Source: Pelotomaculum thermopropionicum SI
GTDB lineage: Bacteria > Bacillota > Desulfotomaculia > Desulfotomaculales > Pelotomaculaceae
DNA length: 64,000 nt
Direction: 5' to 3'
Assembly (NCBI GenBank): GCA_000010565.1
Contig: AP009389.1
Span: 1,054,001-1,118,000, forward strand
Part shown: piece by piece, positions 25,915 to 33,721 of the stretch
How positions within the stretch are numbered: the first letter of the stretch is position 1
How the letters are laid out: every line of letters begins with the position of its first letter
The notes under the pieces: model-generated
Told to the model about the DNA's origin: nothing
What the model saw: the letters and a program-made list of their open reading frames with translations, nothing else
The model's database searches: none
Position numbers and translations under genes: made by a program

Positions 25915-27726
25915 ATGATTGAGTTTATGGACGGGTTAAAACGGAGCCATTACTGCGGGGAATTGAGGGTTGAACATGCCGGCCTGGAGGTGGTTTTAAC
26001 AGGCTGGGTGCAGCGGAGAAGGGATCACGGGGGACTGATTTTTATCGATTTAAGGGACAGAACAGGCATAGTGCAGGTTGTATTCAGCCCGGACCTGCAC
26101 GAAGAAGCCTTTTTAAAGGCGGAAGCGGTGCGGAACGAATATGTGCTGGCCGTGCGGGGCACGGTCCGGGAGCGCCCGGAAGGTACTGCCAACCCAAACC
26201 TCGCTACCGGCCAGGTCGAGGTGCTGGGCTGCGAGCTGAGAATTTTGAACCGGGCAAAAACGCCGCCTTTTTATATTGAAGACGGTGTGGACGTGGATGA
26301 AAACCTGCGCCTCCGCTACCGCTACCTTGACCTGCGCCGGCCGGAGATGCAGGAAGCCCTTATTTTTCGCCACCGGGCGGCAAAATCGGTCCGGGATTTT
26401 CTGGACGAGCACGGGTTTTTGGAAATAGAGACCCCCATGCTGACCAGGAGCACCCCGGAAGGAGCGCGGGACTACCTGGTTCCAAGCCGCGTCAACCCCG
26501 GCAGGTTTTACGCCCTGCCCCAGTCGCCCCAGCTTTTCAAGCAGATTTTGATGGTAGCCGGCATGGACAGGTATTTTCAAATTGCCCGCTGTTTCCGGGA
26601 CGAGGACCTGCGGGCGGACCGCCAGCCCGAATTTACCCAGATAGACATAGAAATGTCGTTTGTAGACGTGGATGATGTTCTGGAACTGACGGAGGGCATG
26701 GTTGCAAGGCTGTGCAGGGAGGTTGCCGGTTTGGACATTCCCCGGCCGTTCCCCCGCCTGTCATACCGTGAGGCAATGGACCGCTTTGGATCGGACAAGC
26801 CGGATACCCGTTTCGGAATGGAGCTGAAAGATATATCAGACATTGCTTCCGGGTGCGGGTTCAAAGTTTTTGCCTCCGCTGTTGCCGGCGGCGGCCAGGT
26901 GAAGGGAATCAACGCTGCAGGGTGCGGTTCGTTTAGCCGGAAGGAAATTGACGACCTGACCGCCTTTGCCGCCGTTTACAAGGCCAAAGGGCTGGCTTAT
27001 TTTATCGTGAACGAAGAAGGGGTAAAATCGGCCATATCCAAGTTTTTCACCGAAGCGGAACTGTCCGCCATCCTGGAACGGATGGATGCAAAACCGGGGG
27101 ATCTTTTGCTCTTTGTGGCCGACAAGCCAGAAGTGGTGGCAGCTTCGCTGGGTGCTTTAAGGCTTCACCTTGGTGAGCGCCTGGGGCTGATTCCTGAAGG
27201 CACTTACCATTTCCTTTGGGTTGTGGACTTTCCTTTGCTGGAATACAACCAGGAAGAGGGCCGCTACGAGGCCATGCACCACCCTTTCACCTCGCCAAGG
27301 GAGACCGATATTCCGTTGCTTGAGAGCGACCCGGGCAGGGTGCGGGCCAAGGCTTACGATCTGGTGCTGAACGGGACCGAGGTGGGGGGCGGGAGCATCC
27401 GCATTCACCGCCGCGACGTTCAGGAAAAGGTTTTTACCGCAATAGGTATTGACCGGGAGGAAGCATCCGAAAAGTTCGGCTTTTTGCTGGAGGCATTTGA
27501 ATACGGCACGCCGCCGCACGGCGGCATTGCTCTTGGCTTTGACCGCCTGGTTATGCTTCTCGCCGGCAAAAATACGATCAGGGACGTTATTGCCTTCCCG
27601 AAAACTCAAAGCGCCACCGACCTGATGACCATGGCGCCGGGGCCGGTGGCGGAAGAGCAGTTAAGAGAGTTGCACATAAGAACCGTTTTGAAAATCAGAG
27701 AACGGGAAAGGTTAACGGCCAGGTGA
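25915..27726 (+). CDS. aspS: Aspartyl-tRNA synthetase, probable non-discriminating type
   Basis: About 603 residues, bacterial-type AspRS: OB anticodon domain (about 12-110), catalytic domain with motif 2 [20 protein letters not shown], the inserted GAD domain (about 290-420), and motif 3 [21 protein letters not shown] carries His and RPEG carries Gly at the positions equivalent to His31 and Gly82 of the P. aeruginosa enzyme, which are associated with charging of both tRNA-Asp and tRNA-Asn. Discriminating enzymes usually have Leu and Lys there. This suggests a GatCAB route to Asn-tRNA. ATG 25915 is 8 bases after GGAGGG; the GTG at 25906 overlaps that site. Confidence 0.97.
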   Translation: MIEFMDGLKRSHYCGELRVEHAGLEVVLTGWVQRRRDHGGLIFIDLRDRTGIVQVVFSPDLHEEAFLKAEAVRNEYVLAVRGTVRERPEGTANPNLATGQVEVLGCELRILNRAKTPPFYIEDGVDVDENLRLRYRYLDLRRPEMQEALIFRHRAAKSVRDFLDEHGFLEIETPMLTRSTPEGARDYLVPSRVNPGRFYALPQSPQLFKQILMVAGMDRYFQIARCFRDEDLRADRQPEFTQIDIEMSFVDVDDVLELTEGMVARLCREVAGLDIPRPFPRLSYREAMDRFGSDKPDTRFGMELKDISDIASGCGFKVFASAVAGGGQVKGINAAGCGSFSRKEIDDLTAFAAVYKAKGLAYFIVNEEGVKSAISKFFTEAELSAILERMDAKPGDLLLFVADKPEVVAASLGALRLHLGERLGLIPEGTYHFLWVVDFPLLEYNQEEGRYEAMHHPFTSPRETDIPLLESDPGRVRAKAYDLVLNGTEVGGGSIRIHRRDVQEKVFTAIGIDREEASEKFGFLLEAFEYGTPPHGGIALGFDRLVMLLAGKNTIRDVIAFPKTQSATDLMTMAPGPVAEEQLRELHIRTVLKIRERERLTAR

Positions 27727-27801
27727 TTTTAGAATTCCAATGAATAAATATCCAGACTGCTCTGCAGACTATTTATCAAGGAATTGCCTGCTTCAAGGCA
27801 C

Positions 27802-27830
27802 TTGTAAAGTGGAGGGCGGTATGTTAACAT
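27802..27830 (+). promoter_or_regulatory. 6S RNA promoter
   Basis: TTGTAA (27802-27807), 17-base spacer, TAACAT (27825-27830). It places the transcript start near 27837, just before the closing stem of 6S RNA. Confidence 0.55.
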
Positions 27831-27836
27831 AAAGAT

Positions 27837-28031
27837 GATAGCGCAATACCCTGCTGTGTGCGTGATCAGCCTTGAAGTTTTGAGCCAACACCATTAGAAA
27901 GGGAGCCCGGACTCTGAATGTGGCTTGTATGCCTCTCATGCAGAGGAAACAAAAAGCATTCAGGAGGGCACCCACCTGTTGAGAGCAGGTTCAAAAAACT
28001 TTTGGGGATCACGGCATGAGTGGGGTTTTTT
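27837..28031 (+). ncRNA. ssrS: 6S RNA
   Basis: A non-coding stretch between aspS and tcdA, where Bacillus bsrA (6S-1 RNA) also lies. The conserved element TGAAGTTTTGAGCCAAC is at about 27873-27889. The ends pair as a long closing stem: ACCCTGCTGTGTGCGTGATC (27848-27867) with GATCACGG...GTGGGGT (about 28007-28026), mostly paired with some mismatches, and T residues follow to 28031. The central region would be the open bubble that mimics an open promoter and binds sigma-A RNA polymerase. The role is growth-phase control of transcription. Ends are approximate. Confidence 0.85.
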
Positions 28032-28049
28032 GTGAAGGAAAAAATTGCC

Positions 28050-28171
28050 GGGTTTTCAGTAGCGGCCGTTAAAGGCCGGCGGCTGAAAGCCCTTTATCTT
28101 TGTTTGCGGGGATATCGGCCGTTGCGGCGCAGTGTTCTAACCGGGGGGCCCCCGTTTCCGGCCGCATCCCC
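28050..28171 (+). other. Structured leader between 6S RNA and tcdA
   Basis: Two strong hairpins in 122 bases. The first pairs GGGTTTTCAG (28050-28059) with CTGAAAGCCC (28083-28092) and holds an inner CGGCC / GGCCG stem. The second pairs GGGGAT..CGGCCG (28108-28121) with CGGCCG.ATCCCC (28159-28171). An open reading frame spans this region, but the tcdA ribosome site and family start lie after it, so it is taken as untranslated. Confidence 0.5.
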
Positions 28172-28217
28172 GGAGAGCTGCCGGACCCTGTCCCGCCGAA
28201 AGGAGGTGTTGCAGCTA

Positions 28218-28931
28218 TTGGAGCGTTTTTCCCGTACTGTCATGCTGATAGGCGATGAAGGCCTTGCGGTTTTAATGAGAAGCAAGGTGGCCGTTTTCGG
28301 GCTGGGCGGCGTCGGTTCCTTTGCCGCAGAGGGCCTTGCCAGGGCAGGCGTGGGCGAGTTTTACCTGGTGGATTTCGACGTTGTGGATATTACCAACATC
28401 AACAGGCAAATTCATGCCTTGAGCGGTACGGTGGGCAGGCCGAAAGTCCTGCTGATGGCGGAACGGATTGGTCAGATAAACCCGGCGGCGCGGGTTACGG
28501 CCTTGCAAAAAAGGTACGTTGCCGGCGAGGGGGAAGGGCTCATTCCGGCAGATGCGGATTACCTGGTGGATGCCATAGACGATGTTGCCGCGAAAGCGGA
28601 TTTGATTTTCAGGGCCGTCAGGATGGGCATTCCTGTCATTTCCGCCATGGGTGCGGGAAACAAGCTGGATCCGGGTAAATTTGAGGTGGCCGACATATCC
28701 TGCACGTCAACCTGCCCTCTGGCCAGGGCAGTTCGGAGGAAGCTTAAGGCAGCAGGCATCGGGCAGGGGGTTAAGGCTGTTTATTCAAGGGAAAAACCTG
28801 TAAAACCGGCTAAAGACTGCTTTGACCTTAATGCCAGGCGCATTCCGGGAAGCATATCTTTCGTGCCCTCAGTTGCCGGCCTGCTCATGGCGGGGGAAGT
28901 AGTCAGGGATTTGCTGGACAAAAACAGGTAA
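28218..28931 (+). CDS. tcdA: tRNA threonylcarbamoyladenosine dehydratase TcdA
   Basis: 237 residues. TcdA (CsdL/YgdL, an E1-like enzyme) dehydrates t6A to cyclic t6A at position 37 of ANN-decoding tRNAs using ATP. It begins ERFSRTVMLIGDEGLAVL; the ATP-binding GLGGVGSFAAEGLAR is at about 31-45, followed by DVVDITNINRQIHAL, VDAIDDVAAKADLI and the CTSTCPLARAVRRKLK loop. TTG 28218 is chosen: AAAGGAGG at 28199-28206 is well spaced and family members start here. The frame is open to 28020, but upstream sequence looks non-coding. Confidence 0.95.
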   Translation: MERFSRTVMLIGDEGLAVLMRSKVAVFGLGGVGSFAAEGLARAGVGEFYLVDFDVVDITNINRQIHALSGTVGRPKVLLMAERIGQINPAARVTALQKRYVAGEGEGLIPADADYLVDAIDDVAAKADLIFRAVRMGIPVISAMGAGNKLDPGKFEVADISCTSTCPLARAVRRKLKAAGIGQGVKAVYSREKPVKPAKDCFDLNARRIPGSISFVPSVAGLLMAGEVVRDLLDKNR

Positions 28932-29037
28932 AAAGGCAATTTTTTATGTGTATTAAAGTTTTGTTTCTCAGGGCAATCTTTATAACTAACCCGTATTTCT
29001 GGCATAATTGTTACCGGTATATGCTTATCCATACTGA

Positions 29038-29066
29038 TTGACAAGGGTTTTTCAGGGTATTATAAT
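29038..29066 (+). promoter_or_regulatory. Promoter upstream of trxA
   Basis: TTGACA (29038-29043), 17-base spacer, TATAAT (29061-29066). This is a near-consensus sigma-A promoter with a leader of about 115 bases before trxA. A second TTGACA at 29111 has no good -10 partner. Confidence 0.85.
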
Positions 29067-29188
29067 TTATGAGGGATGTTAGGCGAAAGTTTAGGCATTT
29101 ATTTAATTTTTTGACAATTTTACGCTTCAATGTGTCATGTTTTAGGTGAGAGAAACGCGAATTTAAGATTCTGAAAGGGGAGATTTCC

Positions 29189-29518
29189 ATGGCCAGCGAG
29201 AAAGTCCTTATCCTGAATGGCAGCGACTTTAACAGGATAATTAGTGAGTCCGCCACCCCCGTGCTGGTGGATTTTTGGGCAGATTGGTGCGGTCCGTGCA
29301 AGATGATAGCTCCCGTGGTGGAAGAAATAGCGGAAGAGTTTGAAGGACAGGTCCGGGTAGGCAAGCTCAATGTTGACGAAAACCAGAGTATGGCCGCCAG
29401 TTTGAAAGTCATCAGCATTCCAACCCTGATCCTTTTTAAAGGAGGGCAGGAGGTGGAGCGGTCGATTGGCTATAAAACAAAGGATGAGCTCCGCCGCTTG
29501 CTGGAGAAACATTTATAA
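29189..29518 (+). CDS. trxA: Thioredoxin
   Basis: 109 residues, a single thioredoxin fold. The active site is FWADWCGPCKMIAPVVEEIA (WCGPC at about 32-36), the cis-Pro is in ISIPTLILFKGGQEV, and the C-terminal helix is DELRRLLEKHL. It reduces protein disulfides in the cytosol. ATG 29189 has GAAAGGGGAG upstream. It has its own strong promoter and terminator, so it is monocistronic. Confidence 0.98.
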   Translation: MASEKVLILNGSDFNRIISESATPVLVDFWADWCGPCKMIAPVVEEIAEEFEGQVRVGKLNVDENQSMAASLKVISIPTLILFKGGQEVERSIGYKTKDELRRLLEKHL

Positions 29519-29530
29519 AATAAACGGGTC

Positions 29531-29558
29531 CAAGCACGCTTTGACGTGCTTTTTCCTT
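29531..29558 (+). terminator. trxA terminator
   Basis: AAGCACG / CGTGCTT stem around CTTTGA (29532-29551), followed by TTTTCCTTTT. Confidence 0.85.
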
Positions 29559-29660
29559 TTATTTGAGCTATTATGTTTGTAAAATTAATTTTTATTTTAA
29601 AAAAACTTTTATGCCTTTAAAGAAAATATTAAGCATAACGGTGTAAGGTGGTGAGCGGGC

Positions 29661-30983
29661 TTGAACCTTTTCGAACAGGCAATGAAAAAAAACTTGGCCA
29701 TGGCCGCCCCCCTGGCCACCCGGATGCGGCCCAGGACGCTGGATGAGTTCGAGGAACAGCACGGTGTAGCAGGTCCCGGAACGCTGTTGCGGCGTTTAAT
29801 TGAAGAGGACAATATTTCTTCTGCAATCTTTTTCGGGCCGCCTGGAACCGGCAAAACCACCCTGGCCAGCATAATTGCCGGGATGACCAGGGCCCATTTT
29901 GAAACGATAAACGCCGTAATGGCCGGGGTGGGCGATATCAAGCGGGTGGTGGAAGAGTCCAGAGAAAGGCTGGCCCTTTACAATCAGAAGACAATTCTCT
30001 TTATCGACGAGATTCACCGCTTTAACAGGACCCAGCAGGACGCCCTGCTGCCTTTCGTGGAGAACGGCCAGATCATTATGATTGGGTCCACAACGGAAAA
30101 TCCCATGTTTGCAGTGAGCCGCCCCTTGCTGTCCCGCTCGCAGCTATACCGCTTTGAGCCCCTTTCCGATGAAGCGGTGCGCCGCATTTTAACGCGGGCA
30201 CTGCTGGACGAAGAAAGAGGGCTGGCAGGATACAGGGCGGAGGTTGCCGGGGAGGCTCTGGATCACCTGGCCGCGGTGGCAAACGGGGATGCCAGGGCCG
30301 CCCTGAACGCCCTTGAACTGGCCGTTCTGGCCACGCCGCCGGGGGAAGACGGAATACGCCGGATATCCCTGGCGGCGGCGGAAGAGGCTGTCCAGAAACG
30401 AGTTTTAAAGTACGACCGGACGGACGAGCATTACGATGTCATATCTGCGTTTATCAAGAGCATGAGGGGATCAGATCCGCATGCTACTCTTTACTGGCTG
30501 GCCAGAATGATTTATGCGGGAGAAGATCCGGAGTTTATCTGCCGCAGGATCATGATTCACGCTGCTGAGGATGTCGGCCTGGCGGATCCAAACGCACTGG
30601 TTGTTGCTGCCGCTGCAGCCCAGGCGGTGGAACGGGTTGGCCTGCCTGAGGCTAGAATTATCCTGGCAGAGGCGGCCCTTTATATAGCTGCAGCCCCGAA
30701 AAGTAATTCTGTGATGAAGGGTATAGATGCCGCTTTAAAGGCGGTGGAAAAGGAGCGGGCCGAACCGGTGCCGCCTCACCTGCGGGGCACAGGCTACAAG
30801 GGAGCGGCCACTTTAGGACACGGTATGGGATACAAATACCCCCACGATTATCCCGGCCATTACGTCAGCCAGGAATACCTGCCGCCCAACATGGCCGGCA
30901 AAAGGTTTTACCAGCCGTCGGAAAACGGTCTGGAGAAAGAAATTAAGAAAAAAATGGCCGAAAGGCGTTTAACTCCCCTTTAG
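29661..30983 (+). CDS. rarA: Replication-associated recombination protein RarA (MgsA)
   Basis: 440 residues, AAA+ clamp-loader-like ATPase acting at stalled forks. Walker A is FFGPPGTGKTTLASII (about 55-70), Walker B is [15 protein letters not shown], sensor 1 is IGSTTENPMF, arginine region RPLLSRSQLYRF. The C-terminal MgsA domain has KYDRTDEHYDVISAFIKSM, SDPHATLYWLARM and GYKYPHDYPGHYVSQEYLP. TTG 29661 after GGTGGTGAG. The organism should carry other repair genes too, but none is adjacent; the next 500 bases are non-coding. Confidence 0.97.
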   Translation: MNLFEQAMKKNLAMAAPLATRMRPRTLDEFEEQHGVAGPGTLLRRLIEEDNISSAIFFGPPGTGKTTLASIIAGMTRAHFETINAVMAGVGDIKRVVEESRERLALYNQKTILFIDEIHRFNRTQQDALLPFVENGQIIMIGSTTENPMFAVSRPLLSRSQLYRFEPLSDEAVRRILTRALLDEERGLAGYRAEVAGEALDHLAAVANGDARAALNALELAVLATPPGEDGIRRISLAAAEEAVQKRVLKYDRTDEHYDVISAFIKSMRGSDPHATLYWLARMIYAGEDPEFICRRIMIHAAEDVGLADPNALVVAAAAAQAVERVGLPEARIILAEAALYIAAAPKSNSVMKGIDAALKAVEKERAEPVPPHLRGTGYKGAATLGHGMGYKYPHDYPGHYVSQEYLPPNMAGKRFYQPSENGLEKEIKKKMAERRLTPL

Positions 30984-31070
30984 GGTGATCCGGGCCGGCA
31001 TTGAAAGACTCCTTTTTGGACATTTAACAAAAATTACCGTAATTTTTTTTGTTTATACGGGCAAAATACA

Positions 31071-31466
31071 GTCACAAGGGTTCGTAATGGCCGAGCCCAG
31101 ACTGTTGCAGGGTCAAAGAGGCTCTGCAGCAGTCGGCCAAAGGTTAATACCGGGTCGTAAGGGCTCGGTATTAGCCGGAGGGCAGACCGGTGAATGTTCC
31201 GGCAGGCTCTGCAGCAGTCTGAACGATTGCTGCAGGGTCACAAGGAATGTTCACCGGTCGAGCTAAGACCGTCATGGGTGTCGGATGCTTGCCGTTGGTT
31301 GCAGACAGGGGTTTGCAGCAGTCGAGAGATTGCTGCAGGCTCCCTAGATATCCATGACGGTCGAGCAAAGGTCATTACAGGTTCCGTAACGGTCTGCGGC
31401 AGTCGAAAGATTGCCGCAGGCTGTGCAGGAATCTGTAATGGCTGGAGCGTAGGTCATTACGGGCTC
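31071..31466 (+). ncRNA. Array of imperfect palindromic hairpin units (candidate structured RNA)
   Basis: About 400 bases with no credible gene. Complete units: 31185-31259, 31267-31362 and 31370-31443. Each has an outer stem of 11-16 bp (for example GACCGTCATGG with CCATGACGGTC) and an inner stem of about 10-11 bp around CTGCAGCAGTC / GATTGCTGCAG. Inner loops are UGAAC, GAGA and GAAA; the last two are GNRA tetraloops. In the third unit the stem is CTGCGGC / GCCGCAG instead of CTGCAGC / GCTGCAG, a compensating double change. Smaller relatives are at 31088-31139 (the GACTGTTGCAG arm is inverted) and 31142-31176. Half units at both edges can pair (CGTAATGGCC 31083-31092 with GGTCATTACG 31452-31461). 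Linkers such as GGTCGAGC recur. I know no family that matches. Confidence 0.7.
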
Positions 31467-31475
31467 TTAACATAG

Positions 31476-31511
31476 GAACCTTCCTCTTTTGAGGAAGGTT
31501 TCTTAGTTTTT
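31476..31511 (+). terminator. Terminator after the palindromic array
   Basis: GAACCTTCCTC (31476-31486), loop TTTT, GAGGAAGGTTTC (31491-31502), then TTAGTTTTT. This is a strong Rho-independent terminator closing either rarA read-through or a separate RNA. Confidence 0.88.
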
Positions 31512-31556
31512 ACAACAAGTTTAATTACTTAGCAGAGTAATTTACTTGGTTTTAAA

Positions 31557-31585
31557 TTGACAATATCCGAGTACCGTGCTAAGAT
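31557..31585 (+). promoter_or_regulatory. Promoter of the isc operon
   Basis: TTGACA (31557-31562), 17-base spacer, TAAGAT (31580-31585). Just upstream, AATTACT (31523-31529) and AGTAATT (31536-31542) form an inverted repeat that could be an operator, perhaps for the adjacent Rrf2 regulator; this is untested. Confidence 0.75.
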
Positions 31586-31625
31586 ATATTTTGTAGCAGA
31601 ATAAGGGAAAGGGGAAATAAAAAAA

Positions 31626-32095
31626 GTGCATTCCTTGCGGCTTTCCACAAGAGGGCATTACGGGCTGAAGGCCATGTTCGACCTGGCCCAGCGTTTCGGC
31701 ACTGAACCCATCCCCTTAAAAGCGTGGCGGAAAGGCAGAACCTGTCCGAGCATTACTGGAGCAGCTATAGCCATGCTGAGAAGGCAGGCCTTGTAAGAAG
31801 CGTGCGCGGCGCCCAGGGGGGGTATATCCTGGCCAGGGAGCCGGCCGAAATTACGGTGGGAGATGTCATCCGCGCCCTGGAGGGGCCTATTGCCCCGGTT
31901 TCCTGTGTGAGTGAAGAAGCTCCCGGAAAGTGTGACGAGGCCGACTACTGCATAACGCGTACCGTCTGGGCGAGGGTGCGGGACGGCATTGCCAGGGTGC
32001 TGGACTCCATCAGCCTGGCAGACATATGCCTGGAGGCAGAAAAAGCACAGCAAAGAACGGCGGCAGCGCGATTTGAGCCGGAAGCCGAGCATTGA
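31626..32095 (+). pseudogene. iscR: Rrf2/IscR-type regulator, reading frame disrupted
   Basis: The gene should encode an Rrf2 winged-helix repressor of about 155 residues with an Fe-S cluster. GTG 31626 (or TTG 31635), with GGGAAAGGGG upstream, starts LRLSTRGHYGLKAMFDLAQR, a normal N-terminus, but the frame breaks near 31719 (TTAAAAGCG), one base short of reading on into VAERQNLSEHY. Three more single-base deficits near 31756, 31767 and 31782 would turn YWSSYSHAEKAGLV into the expected YLEQL.AMLRKAGLV-type recognition region. The rest is normal: VRSVRGAQGGYIL and the three cluster Cys in SCVSEEAPGKCDEADYC. All deficits look like lost single bases, so sequencing error or decay are both possible. 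iscS follows after 15 bases. Confidence 0.8.
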
Positions 32096-32110
32096 AAAGG
32101 AGGACGTTTC

Positions 32111-33319
32111 ATGCGCAGGGTATATTTCGATCACGGTGTCACCACCCCCCTGGATCCGGCGGTTCTGGAAGAAATGTTGCCGTTTTTAAAAGAGCAGTTT
32201 GGGAATCCTTCAAGCTTTCACTGGTTTGGAAGGCCGGTGCGCAAGGCGGTGGAGGAAGCCCGGGAGAAGGTGGCGGCGGCAATTGGGGCCGATCCGAAGG
32301 AGATCGTGTTTACCAGCGGCGGCACCGAATCGGTCAATATAGCAATCGCCGGGGCGGTTACGGCCAACAGGAATAAAGGAAATCACATCATTACCTGCAC
32401 GGTGGAGCATCACTGCTCATTAAACACCTGCAAGGGGCTGGCCAGGCAGGGGTATGAGGTTACCTTTGTACCGGTGGATTCCTGCGGCATGGTCAATGTT
32501 GAGCAAATTGCCTCTGCTATTACCGACAGGACCATTTTAATCAACATTATGCACGCCAACAACGAGGTGGGTACCATCCAGCCGGTGGCCGAAATAGGGC
32601 GCCTGGCCAGGGAGCGCGGGATTATCTTCCACACCGATGCCTGCGCTTCCTTCGGCAAAATCCCGGTCAATGTGGAGGAGATGGGGGCGGACCTGCTTTC
32701 AGTTTCGGCCCACAAGGTTTACGGCCCGAAAGGCTGCGGCGCCCTGTACATCCGCAAGGGTACCAGGTGGAGCCCCGTGTTTCACGGCGGCGCCCAGGAA
32801 AGGCTGCGCCGGTCGGGCACCGAAAATGTTCCGGGCATAGTCGGTTTCGGCAAGGCGGCGGAGATGGCTGCCGCCGGGCTGGAAGAAGAATCCGCCCGCC
32901 TCAAGGTGCTGCGGGACAGGGTGATCAGGGGCGTCCTCGGCCGGTTCGAGCACGTCCAGTTGACCGGGCACCCGGAGAAGCGCCTGCCGAACCACGCCAG
33001 TTTTTGCTTTAAGTTTATTGAAGGGGAATCGATGCTTCTATCCCTCGACATGCAGGGGGTGGCCGCTTCCAGCGGTTCCGCCTGCACGGCCGGCTCGATG
33101 GAGCCGTCCCACGTTTTGACATCCATGGGGATATCGCCGGTGGATGCCTACGGTTCGCTTATGGTGACCCTGGGCAAGGGCAACAGCGAGGAGGAGGTGG
33201 ACTATTTCCTGGAGACGCTGGAGCCGATTGTAAAAAAACTGAGGGAGATGTCCCCTCTTTGCGCGTTTGATCATTGTGAAACAGAGGAGGCTTGCATTTC
33301 ATGTACAGCGAGAAAGTAA
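32111..33319 (+). CDS. iscS: Cysteine desulfurase IscS/NifS family
   Basis: 402 residues; PLP enzyme taking sulfur from cysteine. The PLP His is in TVEHHCSLN, the Asp in FHTDACASFGKIP, the Schiff-base Lys in SVSAHKVYGPKGCG (about 204), and the mobile Cys in SSGSACTAGSMEPSHVL (about 325). The N-terminal MRRVYFDHGVTTPLDP has GV where DNAAT or DHNAT is usual. The C-terminus ends with a Cys-containing tail (CETEEACISC). AAAGGAGG precedes the ATG. It overlaps iscU by 19 bases, so the two are coupled. It probably supplies sulfur to IscU and MnmA. Confidence 0.96.
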   Translation: MRRVYFDHGVTTPLDPAVLEEMLPFLKEQFGNPSSFHWFGRPVRKAVEEAREKVAAAIGADPKEIVFTSGGTESVNIAIAGAVTANRNKGNHIITCTVEHHCSLNTCKGLARQGYEVTFVPVDSCGMVNVEQIASAITDRTILINIMHANNEVGTIQPVAEIGRLARERGIIFHTDACASFGKIPVNVEEMGADLLSVSAHKVYGPKGCGALYIRKGTRWSPVFHGGAQERLRRSGTENVPGIVGFGKAAEMAAAGLEEESARLKVLRDRVIRGVLGRFEHVQLTGHPEKRLPNHASFCFKFIEGESMLLSLDMQGVAASSGSACTAGSMEPSHVLTSMGISPVDAYGSLMVTLGKGNSEEEVDYFLETLEPIVKKLREMSPLCAFDHCETEEACISCTARK

Positions 33320-33672
33320 TCGAACATTTCAGCAATCCCAGAAACGTCGGGGAAATTCCGGACGCCGACGGTGTTGGGGAAATCGGCAACCAGGTTTGTG
33401 GCGACATTACCAAAATTTTTATCAAGGTCGAAGATAATGTAATAAAGGATATAAAATTTAAAACTTTCGGCTGCGGGGCTGCTATTGCCTCCGGCAGCAT
33501 GCTTACCGAAATGGCAAAAGGGAAAACTATAGAGGAAGCCCTCCAGATCACCAATAAACACGTGGCCGATATGCTGGGCGGGCTGCCGCCACAAAAAATG
33601 CACTGCTCCAACCTGGCGGCCGATGCCCTGTACAAGGCCATTGAGGATTACAAGAGCAGGCAGGCCGGATAA
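33301..33672 (+). CDS. iscU: Iron-sulfur cluster scaffold IscU/NifU-like
   Basis: 123 residues. Scaffold on which Fe-S clusters are built from sulfur given by IscS. It starts MYSEKVIEHFSNPRNVGE, and carries the three ligand Cys in NQVCGD, FGCGAAIASGS and HCSNLAADAL. The C-terminus is short, as in clostridial NifU-like proteins. ATG 33301 lies inside the end of iscS (AGAGGAGG upstream). mnmA follows 49 bases later. Confidence 0.96.
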   Translation: MYSEKVIEHFSNPRNVGEIPDADGVGEIGNQVCGDITKIFIKVEDNVIKDIKFKTFGCGAAIASGSMLTEMAKGKTIEEALQITNKHVADMLGGLPPQKMHCSNLAADALYKAIEDYKSRQAG

Positions 33673-33721
33673 CCTGCGGCTTAAAGGATTTGCAGGAAGA
33701 AAATCAGGACAGGGTGAGCCA

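Noticed and set aside
28020-28217. Longer TcdA N-terminus
   Set aside because: The family starts at ERFSRT; the upstream part has strong hairpins and a good ribosome site lies after it.
31071-31466. CRISPR array or protein-coding explanation for the repeats
   Set aside because: Units are self-complementary and unequal in length, with no constant spacer pattern; the open frames across it are short, lack ribosome sites and do not match known proteins.
31071-31511. OLE RNA
   Set aside because: OLE is larger and lies with isoprenoid genes; position and repeat structure here do not match.
31712-31722. Programmed -1 frameshift in iscR at CTTAAAA
   Set aside because: The heptamer partly fits, but three more single-base deficits follow within 65 bases, which points to error or decay.
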